Source of the DNA: Burkholderia gladioli
GTDB lineage: Bacteria; Pseudomonadota; Gammaproteobacteria; Burkholderiales; Burkholderiaceae
Direction: 5' to 3'
Assembly: GCF_000959725.1 (NCBI RefSeq)
Contig: NZ_CP009323.1
Location: forward strand, 2,418,001 to 2,482,000
DNA length: 64,000 bases
Both the position numbers and the translations under genes were made by a program. The first letter of the stretch is position 1. Every line of letters begins with the position of its first letter. Positions 25,487-34,831 of the stretch are shown here, piece after piece. Below the pieces are notes generated by a model. It was not told the origin of the DNA. It worked only from the letters and a program-made list of their open reading frames with translations, and did no database searches.

Positions 25487-25596
25487 GTTGGCGTGGTCCT
25501 TGCCTCGGCTACTGCCGCGCCGGCTGCCGGCAGCATGGAGGCGGCCGAGGCGAGGAGCAGGTGGCGAACGAGGTGGCGAAGGGAAAAGACGGTCAT
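25429..25596 (-). pseudogene. Truncated exported protein (signal peptide only), fused out of frame to the LysR remnant
   Basis: An ATG at 25596 has a good ribosome site (AGGAGA) and encodes a typical Sec signal peptide (L-V-R-H-L-L-L-A-S-A-A-S-M-L-P-A-A-G-A, cleavage near residue 30). After about residue 33 the frame passes into serine/threonine/arginine sequence antisense in register to the LysR remnant and stops at 25429, giving 55 residues. The start signals and the signal peptide are those of a real gene whose body is gone. Function of the lost protein is unknown. Confidence 0.55.
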
Positions 25597-25814
25597 GGCG
25601 CTCTCCTGGGATATCGATGGGCGATGGATGGCCCGCACGATAGCGGGAGGGCGCGGCGCGTGGCAGCGCATGGGACAAACAGGTGCCGTGCGCGGCTTGC
25701 AAGCCGCGCATCGGTCATTTGACCGATACCTGCCCGGGTTGGGCTTCTTCATGATTGTGAAAGGCGGGTGACCTATCCTGCCCGATTTCAGGCACCTCAA
25801 ACCCAGGAGCACAG

Positions 25815-26498
25815 ATGAAACGCATTCATGTCGCCATTCTCGCCGTCATGCTGAGCGGCTCGGCACTTGCCGCCTCGCCGACCCCCACCCGCATCCGCGG
25901 CACGATCGCCTCGGTCAGCGCCAGCGAGATCACGGTCCACACGACGGCTGGCGCCGATGTGCAGGTCGCGCTGGGCGCCAACACGAAGTACCTGCAGGTG
26001 GTGAAGGCCGACCTGGCCAATATCGAGCCGGGCAGCTATATCGGCACCGCCACCAAGAGCACGGGCGCGAACCAGATCGCGCTGGAAGTGGTGGTGTTCC
26101 CGCCCGCCATGAAGGGTGTGGGCGAGGGCCATTACGCCTGGGATACGATTCCCGACACCACGCTGTCGGGCGCGGGCACCACCTCCAGCTCGATGACCAA
26201 TGGCAGCGTGACGGCTGTCGCCGCGCCGTCGAGCACCACCGTCAAGAGCGCGATGACCAACGGCAGCGTCAGCGCGGCCACCGACCAGGGCGGCGTGAAG
26301 CGCCTGACCGTCAGCTACAAGGGCGGCGAGCAGGTCGTGCTGGTGCCGCCCACCGCGCCGATCGTCACTTTCCATCCCGCCACCACGGCCGACCTGACCA
26401 AGGGCGCGGCGGTGTTCATCAATGCCGCGACGGACCAGAACAAGGCCACGGCGGCCGTGGTCGCGATCGGCAAGGATGGCCTCAAGCCGCCGATGTAA
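25815..26498 (+). CDS. Exported protein of unknown function, first gene of a redox operon
   Basis: 227 residues with a Sec signal peptide (cleavage after A-L-A, residue 19). Residues 25-100 read like a small beta-barrel (R-I-R-G-T-I-A-S-V-S-A-S-E-I-T-V), similar to DUF5666-type domains. The middle repeats M-T-N-G-S-V-[TS] twice (about 132 and 153), separated by serine/threonine/valine-rich linkers, and a final beta-rich part follows. It is 61 bases upstream of the cytochrome b561-like and molybdopterin genes on the same strand and probably forms an operon with them. A periplasmic accessory role is inferred from the context only. Confidence 0.75.
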   Translation: MKRIHVAILAVMLSGSALAASPTPTRIRGTIASVSASEITVHTTAGADVQVALGANTKYLQVVKADLANIEPGSYIGTATKSTGANQIALEVVVFPPAMKGVGEGHYAWDTIPDTTLSGAGTTSSSMTNGSVTAVAAPSSTTVKSAMTNGSVSAATDQGGVKRLTVSYKGGEQVVLVPPTAPIVTFHPATTADLTKGAAVFINAATDQNKATAAVVAIGKDGLKPPM

Positions 26499-26559
26499 GG
26501 CGGCTGGTCGTCATCCGAGCTTACCCGCGCCACCCGATCAACCGCCAAGGAGCCTGTTC

Positions 26560-27186
26560 ATGCGCCCTAGTTCCCGGTCGCCACGACCCGCGCACCCCGC
26601 CCCGATCCGGATCATGCACTGGATTGGTGTGTATGCCATGGGATGCATGATCTTCAGCGGCTGGGCGATCTACAACGCCTCGCCGGACCTGCCCTTCGTG
26701 TTTCCGCGATGGACCGGGCTCGGCGGCTGGCTGGGCGGCGCGCTGGCCTGGCATCTGAGCGCCATGTGGCTGCTGGTGATCGACGGGCTGGCCTATCTCG
26801 TCTACGGGATCGCGTCGGGGCATTTTCGGCGCGATCTTCGCCTGCCTTCGCCGATGGCGGTGATTCGCGATCTGCGCGCCGCGCTGGCGTTCCGGCTCGC
26901 GCATCGGCAGGGGCACTACAACGCGGTGCAGCGCGCGATGTATGTCGGCGTGGTGACGGCCGCGATCGTCCAGATCGTCACGGGGCTGGCGATCTGGAAG
27001 CCCGTGCAGTTTCAATGGCTGGTGGAGTTGTTCGGGCAGTATGCGATCGCCCGCAACATTCATCTCGCCCTGATGTTCGGCATCGTCGCCTTCGTCGTCG
27101 TGCATGTGACGCTGGTGGCGATTCATCCGCGCACGCTGGTGGCGATGATCGCCCCGGTGCCGGCGGAATCCGAGGAGCAGCACTGA
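26560..27186 (+). CDS. Cytochrome b561/YedZ-like diheme membrane subunit
   Basis: 208 residues; AAGGAG at 26547-26552 sets the start. Four membrane helices with histidines placed for heme b: H20 in R-I-M-H-W-I-G, H63 in A-W-H-L-S-A-M-W, H170 in N-I-H-L-A-L-M-F and H182/H187 near V-V-H-V-T-L-V-A-I-H. Such proteins pass quinol electrons to a periplasmic partner. Its stop overlaps the start of the molybdopterin protein by one base (TGATG), so the two are translationally coupled, like MsrQ-MsrP (YedZ-YedY) but with a cytochrome b561-type subunit. Confidence 0.85.
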   Translation: MRPSSRSPRPAHPAPIRIMHWIGVYAMGCMIFSGWAIYNASPDLPFVFPRWTGLGGWLGGALAWHLSAMWLLVIDGLAYLVYGIASGHFRRDLRLPSPMAVIRDLRAALAFRLAHRQGHYNAVQRAMYVGVVTAAIVQIVTGLAIWKPVQFQWLVELFGQYAIARNIHLALMFGIVAFVVVHVTLVAIHPRTLVAMIAPVPAESEEQH

Positions 27187-27941
27187 TGGCCGAGCGTAAA
27201 ACCGTCGCCGTCCGGCAAGAGGACATCAAGGCGGAACTGAGCCGCGCGAGCCGGCGCGGCTTCCTGAAACGGACCTTGTCGCTCGGCGGCCTGGCCATGC
27301 TGAGCGGCTGCGACCTGTCCACGCATTCGGGCGTCGACGCCGCGCTCGAAGCCATGCTGCGCTTCGACGATCGCGTGCAGGCGGCGCTGTTCGGTTCGCA
27401 GCGGCTGGCGAGAACCTATAGCGCTGCCGATATCACGCGCCCGTTCCGCTTCAATGCCTTTTATCCCGATTGGCAGGTGCGGGGCGTGCCCGACAACTGG
27501 GCGCTCGGCGTCGCCGGGCGAGTGGCGCGCAAGCAGCCGTGGACCCTGCCCGAGCTGATGACGCTGCCGCAGGCGAGCCAGATCACCCGCCATATCTGCA
27601 TCGAGGGCTGGAGCCAGATCGGGCAGTGGAGCGGCATCCCGTTGCGCGTGTTCCTGGAGCGAGTCGGCGCCGATCTGAACTCGCGCTACGTCGCCTTCAA
27701 GTGCTTCGACGACTACTCGACCAGCATCGACATGGCCAGCGCCCTGCATCCCCAGACGATCCTCGCGCTCGATTTCGATTCGAAGCCGCTCGAGCCGCAA
27801 TGGGGGGCGCCGCTGAGGTTGCGGATCCCGACCAAGCTGGGGTTCAAGAGCGCGAAGAACCTGGAGGCGATCGAGGTCACCAACGTGTTCCCGGGCGGGT
27901 ATTGGGAGCAGCAGGGGTATGACTGGTTCGCGGGGGTTTGA
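27186..27941 (+). CDS. Tat-exported molybdopterin-dependent oxidoreductase (YedY/sulfite-oxidase fold)
   Basis: 251 residues. The signal peptide carries twin arginines (S-R-R-G-F-L-K, R23-R24) and a lipobox L-S-G-C with C42, so it is a Tat-dependent lipoprotein. The molybdenum-ligating cysteine is C138 in R-H-I-C-I-E-G-W, and G-W-R/L-P pocket motifs follow (P-L-R-V-F-L; F-K-C-F-D-D-Y-S-T-S-I-D). The tail E-V-T-N-V-F-P-G-G-Y-W-E is that of oxidoreductases paired with cytochrome b561 subunits. The substrate could be a sulfoxide, as in MsrP, or another oxo compound. No maturation genes are nearby. Confidence 0.87.
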   Translation: MAERKTVAVRQEDIKAELSRASRRGFLKRTLSLGGLAMLSGCDLSTHSGVDAALEAMLRFDDRVQAALFGSQRLARTYSAADITRPFRFNAFYPDWQVRGVPDNWALGVAGRVARKQPWTLPELMTLPQASQITRHICIEGWSQIGQWSGIPLRVFLERVGADLNSRYVAFKCFDDYSTSIDMASALHPQTILALDFDSKPLEPQWGAPLRLRIPTKLGFKSAKNLEAIEVTNVFPGGYWEQQGYDWFAGV

Positions 27942-28020
27942 GGGGGCGGCTCGTCATGTCGGATGAGCGGCGGCAGGAGCGAGGCGAACCATGCGCCAAT
28001 GCTGCACGCGCTCGATGCCT

Positions 28021-28458
28021 TCAAGAATGGGGAGCTTGATCGGGGCCGGCGGCCGGCCTGGGCGTTTCGCGTCGTGTCGCGAGGCGGCGGTTGCGCGGGA
28101 GTGTCCATTGATACCGCTCCACCAGCCGATCGGCGGCGTATCGTGCACGCTCGCTCCAGGTTGCCTCGGTCGCGCGGATCTGGACGTCCTCGCGTTCCAG
28201 GGCTTCAGGTGCCCAGTATTTCCGGACTTCGCCGACGGGCAGGAAACGCGTCTCCGTGTCAATCATCCGAAACACCTGGAACTCCGGATCGCCGCCGACC
28301 TTGGCCCAGTAGGCCAGCCGCAACAGCTCCCGCGCTGTCTCGACGAGGCTCAGGCGATCCGCGAGAAAATCCTCCGCCCGGGCGCGGATCCTTCGACAAT
28401 GCGTGCGCCACTGATCCACATTCCCGATTCCCGGCGGGACTTCGAATTCCATCGACAT
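28021..28458 (-). CDS. DUF2489 domain-containing protein
   Basis: 145 residues from the ATG at 28458; other in-frame ATGs (28476, 28554) extend it with unrelated sequence and none has a strong ribosome site. The motif D-F-L-A-D-R-L-S-L-V-E-T-A-R-E-L (residues about 28-43) and R-M-I-D-T-E-T-R-F-L-P-V-G-E-V-R (about 60-75) match small proteins that I recognise as DUF2489, common in Pseudomonas and Burkholderia. They are helical, soluble and uncharacterised. It converges with the molybdopterin gene and stands alone. Confidence 0.7.
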   Translation of the reverse strand: MSMEFEVPPGIGNVDQWRTHCRRIRARAEDFLADRLSLVETARELLRLAYWAKVGGDPEFQVFRMIDTETRFLPVGEVRKYWAPEALEREDVQIRATEATWSERARYAADRLVERYQWTLPRNRRLATRRETPRPAAGPDQAPHS

Positions 28459-28653
28459 GGGCGTTCTCGATTCCATTGAGGGGAAGCGGGGATTGTGGGG
28501 GCCAGATTGGCGGGTGTCGAACGCTCCGATGTCGCGGGCTGTTGCCGCATGCACGGCAAGGGGCCGAATCCTCCTCGATGCTTGATCACCGCCGTGCGTA
28601 ACCGAACGGCACCGGCGAACGAACTACCGTGATCAGCCACCCCGGAGCCTCCC

Positions 28654-29373
28654 ATGTTCGCCCGTTTCCTTTCCGTCATCTGCGCGAGCGCCGCCAGCTT
28701 GCTGGCATTCCCCGCGTTTGCCGACGCGCCTCGCCCGGTCGTCATCGAACTGTTCACCTCGCAGGGCTGCTCGTCCTGCCCGCCGGCCGACAGCTACCTG
28801 AACGAGCTGAGCGACGCGCGCAAGGACGTGTTGCCGCTGGCCTTTCACGTGACCTACTGGAACCAGCTGGGATGGAAGGATCCGTTCTCGCTTTCGATTT
28901 CCGACGCGCGCCAGGATCGGTATGTGCAGCGTTTCCACGGCTTCGCCTATACCCCCGAACTGGTGGTGGATGGGAAATCCGCCGTGGTGGGTTCGAATCG
29001 CGCGGCGGTGGATGCCGCGATCGATCGTGCGCGGTCGTCGGCGACGACGTCCGCGAACGTCAGCGCAATGGCCAACGGCAAGGGCGTGACAGTGTCGATC
29101 GGCTCAGGAAGCGGACAGGCCCAGGTCCTGCTGGTGGGTTACGACACGCGTCATGTGACGCCGGTCGGACGCGGGGAGAACAGCGGGAACACGCTTACCG
29201 AATCGAATATCGTGCGAGCGCTGGCGAGCATCGGCAGCTGGTCCGGCACGGCGCTCACGCTGCAGGCGAGTCCCCCGGCCGGGGAGAAGCTGGCGGTCTT
29301 GCTCGAGGCGCCCGATGGGACGATCGTCGGCGCTGCTCGCGTGGCGGACGCACGCGTTGAGCCTTCGCGTTGA
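28654..29373 (+). CDS. DUF1223 thioredoxin-fold periplasmic protein
   Basis: 239 residues with a Sec signal peptide (cleavage after A-F-A, about residue 23). The core V-I-E-L-F-T-S-Q-G-C-S-S-C-P-P-A-D at about 30-46 has the C-x-x-C motif in the place expected for DUF1223; H-V-T-Y-W-N-Q-L-G-W and T-P-E-L-V-V-D-G follow. Family members have a thioredoxin-like fold and probable redox activity, without a known partner. It is a single gene facing ribE. Confidence 0.88.
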   Translation: MFARFLSVICASAASLLAFPAFADAPRPVVIELFTSQGCSSCPPADSYLNELSDARKDVLPLAFHVTYWNQLGWKDPFSLSISDARQDRYVQRFHGFAYTPELVVDGKSAVVGSNRAAVDAAIDRARSSATTSANVSAMANGKGVTVSIGSGSGQAQVLLVGYDTRHVTPVGRGENSGNTLTESNIVRALASIGSWSGTALTLQASPPAGEKLAVLLEAPDGTIVGAARVADARVEPSR

Positions 29374-29488
29374 TCGTTATGGAGAGCTGACGGCAGACGA
29401 GCCGCGGAACACGGCCGTCTACCTTCGCAAGCAACGGTAGATGATCCGGCAAAACGCCGGCAGGGCGCCGGCGCATCCAGGCTCCGGA

Positions 29489-30124
29489 TTATTTCAGTAC
29501 CGCGGCGCCATCCTGGCCGGCGCCAAGCATCCGCTCCACATACCGCGCAATCATATCGATCTCGAGATTCACCTTCGAGCCCGCCTTCAGATGCCGCAGC
29601 GTGGTGACCTGCACCGTATGCGGGATCAGGTTGATCGAGAACTCGCAGCCGTCCGCGAGATCCTTCACCGCATTGACCGTCAGGCTCACGCCGTTGACCG
29701 TGATCGAGCCCTTGTAGGCCAGATACTTGCCCAGCGCCTTCGGCGCCAGCACGCGCAGCTCGTGCGACTCGCCCACCGGCGCGAAATGCGTGACCGTCCC
29801 GAGCCCGTCCACATGGCCCGACACGATGTGCCCGCCCAGCCGGTCGTGCGCGCGCAGCGCCTTCTCGAGATTGACCTCGCCCAGCTCGCTCAGGCCGACC
29901 GTCTTGTTCAGGCTCTCGCGCGATACGTCGACGGTGAAGGTTTCGGCGGTGGCCTCGATCGCCGTCATGCAGGCGCCCTGGATCGCGATGCTGTCGCCGA
30001 GCGCGACATCGCCCAGGTCGAGCCCGCCGGCGCGGACCACCAGCCGAACGCCGGCATCGGCCTCGGTGCCGAGCGGTGCGATCGATTCAATGCGGCCGAC
30101 CGCCGCGACGATTCCGGTAAACAT
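29489..30124 (-). CDS. ribE: Riboflavin synthase, alpha chain
   Basis: 211 residues from the canonical start M-F-T-G-I-V. The two lumazine-binding repeats are evident: the first with D-S-I-A-I-Q-G-A-C-M-T and the G-G-H-I-V-S-G-H-V-D-G linker (about 95-105), the second with G-S-I-T-V-N-G-V-S-L-T-V-N. It dismutates two lumazines to riboflavin and aminoribitylaminouracil, completing the pathway begun by RibBA, RibD and RibH. It follows ribD by 22 bases in the hemL-ribD-ribE cluster. Confidence 0.95.
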   Translation of the reverse strand: MFTGIVAAVGRIESIAPLGTEADAGVRLVVRAGGLDLGDVALGDSIAIQGACMTAIEATAETFTVDVSRESLNKTVGLSELGEVNLEKALRAHDRLGGHIVSGHVDGLGTVTHFAPVGESHELRVLAPKALGKYLAYKGSITVNGVSLTVNAVKDLADGCEFSINLIPHTVQVTTLRHLKAGSKVNLEIDMIARYVERMLGAGQDGAAVLK

Positions 30125-30146
30125 CGTGAGATTCCCGTAAGCAGAT

Positions 30147-31265
30147 TCAGTTGGCCGACGCGGCGGCGAAGCGCGCAAGGATGCGCAGGTCCTCGCCGAT
30201 CCGGTCGATGGTATGGAATTGCAGGCGCGCGCGCTGTTCCAGCGTGGCCGGCGCGGCGAGATTGAACATGCCTGCCGCGTTGTCGCCGAGCAGGGTCGGC
30301 GCGACGTAGATCAGCAGCTCGTCGACGCAGCCTTCGCGCAGCAGCGAGCCGTTCAGCTTGTGCCCGGCCTCGACATGCAGCTCGTTGATGCCGCGCTTGC
30401 CGAGCGCCTGCAGCAAGGCCGGCAGATCGACCTTGCCGTTCGGGCCGGCCAGCGGCACCACCTCGGCGCCGCGGTCGCGCAGGGCGGCGGCGCGGCCTTC
30501 GCCGGCCGCGTCGAGCTCGCCGCAGAAGATCAGGATCGGCGCGCCGCTCAGCAGCTTCGCCTCCAGCGAAACCTCGAGCCGGCTGTCCACCAGCACGCGC
30601 AGCGGCTGGCGCGGTGTGTCGATGCCGCGCACCGTCAGTTGCGGATCGTCCTCGCGCACCGTGCCGATGCCGGTCAGGATCGCGCAGGCGCGCGCGCGCC
30701 AGGCGTGCCCATCCGCGCGCGCGGCCTCGCCGGTAATCCACTGGCTCTGGCCGTCGGGCAGCGCGGTGCGGCCGTCCAGTGAGATGGCCGACTTCATGCG
30801 CACCCAGGGCTGGCCGCGCGTCATGCGCGACACGAAGCCGATATTCATCTCGCGCGCTTCCTGCGCGAGCAGCCCGCAGCGCACGTCGATGCCGGCGTCG
30901 CGCAGCATCCCGAGGCCCTTGCCCGAGACCAGCGGGTTCGGGTCCTCCATCGCCGCCACCACCTTGGCCACGCGCGCGTCGATCAGGCCCAGCGCGCAAG
31001 GCGGCGTGCGCCCGAAGTGGCTGCAGGGCTCCAGCGTCACGTAGACGGTCGCGCCGCGCAGGTCGTGGCCGCGCGAGCGCGCGTCCTTCATGGCCTGCAC
31101 CTCGGCGTGGTCCTGGCCGGCCGGCTGGGTGTAGCCCTCGCCGATCACCACCTCGTCCTTGACGATCACGCAACCCACGCGCGGGTTCGGCGAGGTGGTG
31201 TACATCCCGCGCGACGACAGGTCGAGCGCGCGCTGCATATGCGCGAAATCCGATTCCGAGAACAT
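30147..31265 (-). CDS. ribD: Bifunctional deaminase/reductase of riboflavin synthesis
   Basis: 372 residues. Residues 1-145 are the pyrimidine deaminase with the zinc site H53-A-E55 and P-C81...P-P-C90; residues about 150-370 are the NADPH reductase (K-S-A-I-S-L-D-G-R-T-A; G-G-x nucleotides in the C-terminal part such as V-E-A-G-H-K-L-N-G-S-L-L). It converts diaminohydroxyribosylaminopyrimidine phosphate to the ribityl uracil. It lies 21 bases after hemL and is followed by ribE, so the three genes are likely one transcript. Confidence 0.95.
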   Translation of the reverse strand: MFSESDFAHMQRALDLSSRGMYTTSPNPRVGCVIVKDEVVIGEGYTQPAGQDHAEVQAMKDARSRGHDLRGATVYVTLEPCSHFGRTPPCALGLIDARVAKVVAAMEDPNPLVSGKGLGMLRDAGIDVRCGLLAQEAREMNIGFVSRMTRGQPWVRMKSAISLDGRTALPDGQSQWITGEAARADGHAWRARACAILTGIGTVREDDPQLTVRGIDTPRQPLRVLVDSRLEVSLEAKLLSGAPILIFCGELDAAGEGRAAALRDRGAEVVPLAGPNGKVDLPALLQALGKRGINELHVEAGHKLNGSLLREGCVDELLIYVAPTLLGDNAAGMFNLAAPATLEQRARLQFHTIDRIGEDLRILARFAAASAN

Positions 31266-31286
31266 GCGCGTCTCCCTATCCGGTGG

Positions 31287-32573
<1,287 letters not shown>

Positions 32574-32773
32574 GGATAGGTCCTGCTAGACGGAGGCGGC
32601 AGCCGGGCAGGCGCGGCGGGGGCCGCATCTTCCGCGCCGGATGCGGACGAAACGATCGTCAGATTGTACCGAAGAGTCGCCGGGGCGGTTCTGGCGCGGC
32701 CCGCCCGGCCCTCGCGCGGGGTGGGCCTGCCGGGCCGCGGACGAGGGCGGGAGCGAGGGCGGGGACGGTTGCC

Positions 32774-33229
32774 TCAGAGCCTGGGCGGCTTGCGCTTGCC
32801 GGTCAGTTCGGCCCAGCGTTTTTCCAGCGCGCCCTCGGCGACGGGCTTGATCGAGGTGCCGGAGGTTTGGGCGTCCCAGGTCTGCACCGAGAACGGGTGG
32901 ACGCGCAGCGCGTCGCGCGCGATCACCACCTCGCTGTGGCCGTCGACCAGCCAGTCGTAGACGAAATCGATGCAGAGCCGGTAGCCGCGCTTCGTGTTCG
33001 GGTCCGCCACTTCGTAGGGCGCGCGCATCACGTAGCCGGAGCCGAACACGCCCTTCGGCTCCTGGGCGACGCGATGCAGGAACACGCGGTCGCCGGGCAG
33101 GATGCTGCGCGAGAAACCGCAGCCCCAGACGTCGCGCACGGCCTCGCCGGCGCGCACGCGCGCGGCCACCTCGGGCAGCTCGGGCCAGGGCCATTTCTTG
33201 GGGCTCCAGATCAGCAGGAAGGCAGTCAT
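32774..33229 (-). CDS. EVE/PUA-like domain protein
   Basis: 151 residues from the ATG at 33229. It opens with F-L-L-I-W-S-P-K-K-W-P-W and continues with a beta-rich layout (C-G-F-S-R-S-I-L-P-G-D-R-V-F-L-H-R; G-V-F-G-S-G-Y-V), which matches EVE/PUA-like folds, including those found in front of HNH nucleases. These folds bind modified bases or RNA. No nuclease domain is attached. It stands alone between hemL and a divergent exporter, with no ribosome site strong enough to comment on. The 200 bases between it and hemL hold nothing I can name. Confidence 0.65.
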   Translation of the reverse strand: MTAFLLIWSPKKWPWPELPEVAARVRAGEAVRDVWGCGFSRSILPGDRVFLHRVAQEPKGVFGSGYVMRAPYEVADPNTKRGYRLCIDFVYDWLVDGHSEVVIARDALRVHPFSVQTWDAQTSGTSIKPVAEGALEKRWAELTGKRKPPRL

Positions 33230-33492
33230 GTCGTGGCAGCAGGAGAACGTAAAGAAGACGGGAAGCGGGCCCGGCGGCGCGCGCGCACGCAAAGCGCGAG
33301 CTTACCCGATCGCCCGCGCGCGAGTGGCCGACCGGCACGCCAAGGCCCGGCGCGCGGCGCGGGCTTGGACTCGCGAAGCCGGGCTCGCGCGTACAATCGT
33401 GGCTTCGCGGCGGCCGCCCGGCCGTCGTTCAAACCGAGTCGGGCCGCGTGGCGCCTAGCCGTGCGAGGTCCCGGCCGCACGCGAGAATTCCC

Positions 33493-34707
33493 ATGTCGAA
33501 CGCGATACGGCGCCGGCCCGACGCCCGGTTGATCATGCTGCTCGGTGCGCTGGCCGCGTGCGGGCCGATCGGCACCGACATGTACCTGCCGAGCATGCCC
33601 TCGGTGGCCGAGAGCCTGGGCACCAGCGCATCGGCGGTGCAGTGGACGCTGACCAGCTTCCTGTCGGGCTTCTCGCTGGGCATGCTGCTGTACGGGCCGC
33701 TGTCGGATTCGCTGGGGCGCCGCCCGGTGCTGCTGGGCGGGATCGTGCTGTTCACCGTGGCCGGCGCGGGCTGCTTCGTGGCGCCGTCGATCGGCAGCCT
33801 GATCGTGCTGCGCTTCCTGCAGGCGCTCGGCGCGGGTGCCGCCTCGGTGCTGTCGCGGGCGATCGCGCGCGACGCGCACGAGCCGGCCGACGCGGCCAAG
33901 GTGCTGTCGATGGTGGCGATCGTCACCTCGGTCGGCCCGCTGCTCGCGCCGCTGCTGGGCGGCCAGATCCTGCGCTTCGCCGGCTGGCGCATGGTGTTCG
34001 TGGTGCTCACGCTGTTCGGCATCGGCTGCACCATCGCGGCCTTCCTGAAGGTGCCCGAGACCTGGCCCAAGGAGCGCCGCAAGTCCTCGGCGATCCTGCA
34101 GTCCTTCATGGCCTACGGGCGCATCCTGCGCGATCCGGTGGCCTGGGGGCACATGCTTTGCGGCGGCATGGCCTTCGCGTCGATGCTTACTTACATCACC
34201 GCCACGCCCTTCGTCTACATCGAGTATTTCCACGTCTCGCCGCAGCATTACGGCCTGCTGTTCGGCCTGAACATCGCCGGCATCATGATCGGCAACTTCA
34301 TCAACACTCGCGCGGTCGGCCGCTTCGGCTCGCTGCGCCTGATCTCGGCGGCCTCGCTGATCAGCTGCATCGCCTCGTTCTGCGTGGCCTTCTTCTCGTT
34401 GACGGGAATCGGCGGACTCTGGTCGATCGTCGCCGGGCTGTTCTTCGTGGTCGGCGTGATCGGCCTGTTGTCGGCGAACTGCTCGACCGACCTGATGCAT
34501 CGTTATCCGCACAACGCGGGCGCGGCCGCGGCCGTGTTCGGCGCGATGCAGCTCGGCCTGGGCGCGGTCGCCAGCGCCGTGGTGGGGCTGCTCGCGGACG
34601 GCACGCCGTTCGGCATGGGCGTGACGATAGCGATCACCGGCGCGCTCTGCTTCCTGGGCCGCCGGCTGGTGATCCGCTGGCACGGCCGGCCGGTGCGCGG
34701 CGACTGA
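33493..34707 (+). CDS. Bcr/CflA family multidrug MFS exporter
   Basis: 404 residues with 12 hydrophobic segments. The Bcr/CflA pattern is clear: G-T-D-M-Y-L-P-S-M-P (residues about 28-37), G-P-L-S-D-S-L-G-R-R-P-V-L-L (motif A, about 68-81) and R-F-L-Q-A-L-G-A-G-A-A (motif B). The start was placed at MSNAIRRR; the upstream codons do not belong to the family. Members export bicyclomycin, chloramphenicol-like drugs, sulfonamides or dipeptides. It ends at a bidirectional terminator. Confidence 0.88.
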   Translation: MSNAIRRRPDARLIMLLGALAACGPIGTDMYLPSMPSVAESLGTSASAVQWTLTSFLSGFSLGMLLYGPLSDSLGRRPVLLGGIVLFTVAGAGCFVAPSIGSLIVLRFLQALGAGAASVLSRAIARDAHEPADAAKVLSMVAIVTSVGPLLAPLLGGQILRFAGWRMVFVVLTLFGIGCTIAAFLKVPETWPKERRKSSAILQSFMAYGRILRDPVAWGHMLCGGMAFASMLTYITATPFVYIEYFHVSPQHYGLLFGLNIAGIMIGNFINTRAVGRFGSLRLISAASLISCIASFCVAFFSLTGIGGLWSIVAGLFFVVGVIGLLSANCSTDLMHRYPHNAGAAAAVFGAMQLGLGAVASAVVGLLADGTPFGMGVTIAITGALCFLGRRLVIRWHGRPVRGD

Positions 34708-34758
34708 GTTCGCGCGGCGCGCGCGTTCGCGGCCGCGCCTTAACAGCAGCCAAAAACA

Positions 34759-34788
34759 AAGGGCCGGCGCCCGAAAGCGCCGGCCCTT
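34759..34788. terminator. Bidirectional intrinsic terminator
   Basis: A 12-base-pair stem pairs AAGGGCCGGCGC (34759-34770) with GCGCCGGCCCTT (34777-34788) around CCGAAA. The A-rich upstream side gives a T run on the minus strand; the plus-strand side has only a weak T run. It separates the exporter from the convergent glk/hexR gene. Confidence 0.8.
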
Positions 34789-34831
34789 CGTGTTTCCGGC
34801 CGTTCATCGCGGCTACCGCCGCCGGCCGCGC

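Noticed and set aside
29441..30265. 274-codon plus-strand frame over ribE
   Set aside because: Antisense shadow of ribE with arginine/histidine/aspartate bias and no start signals.
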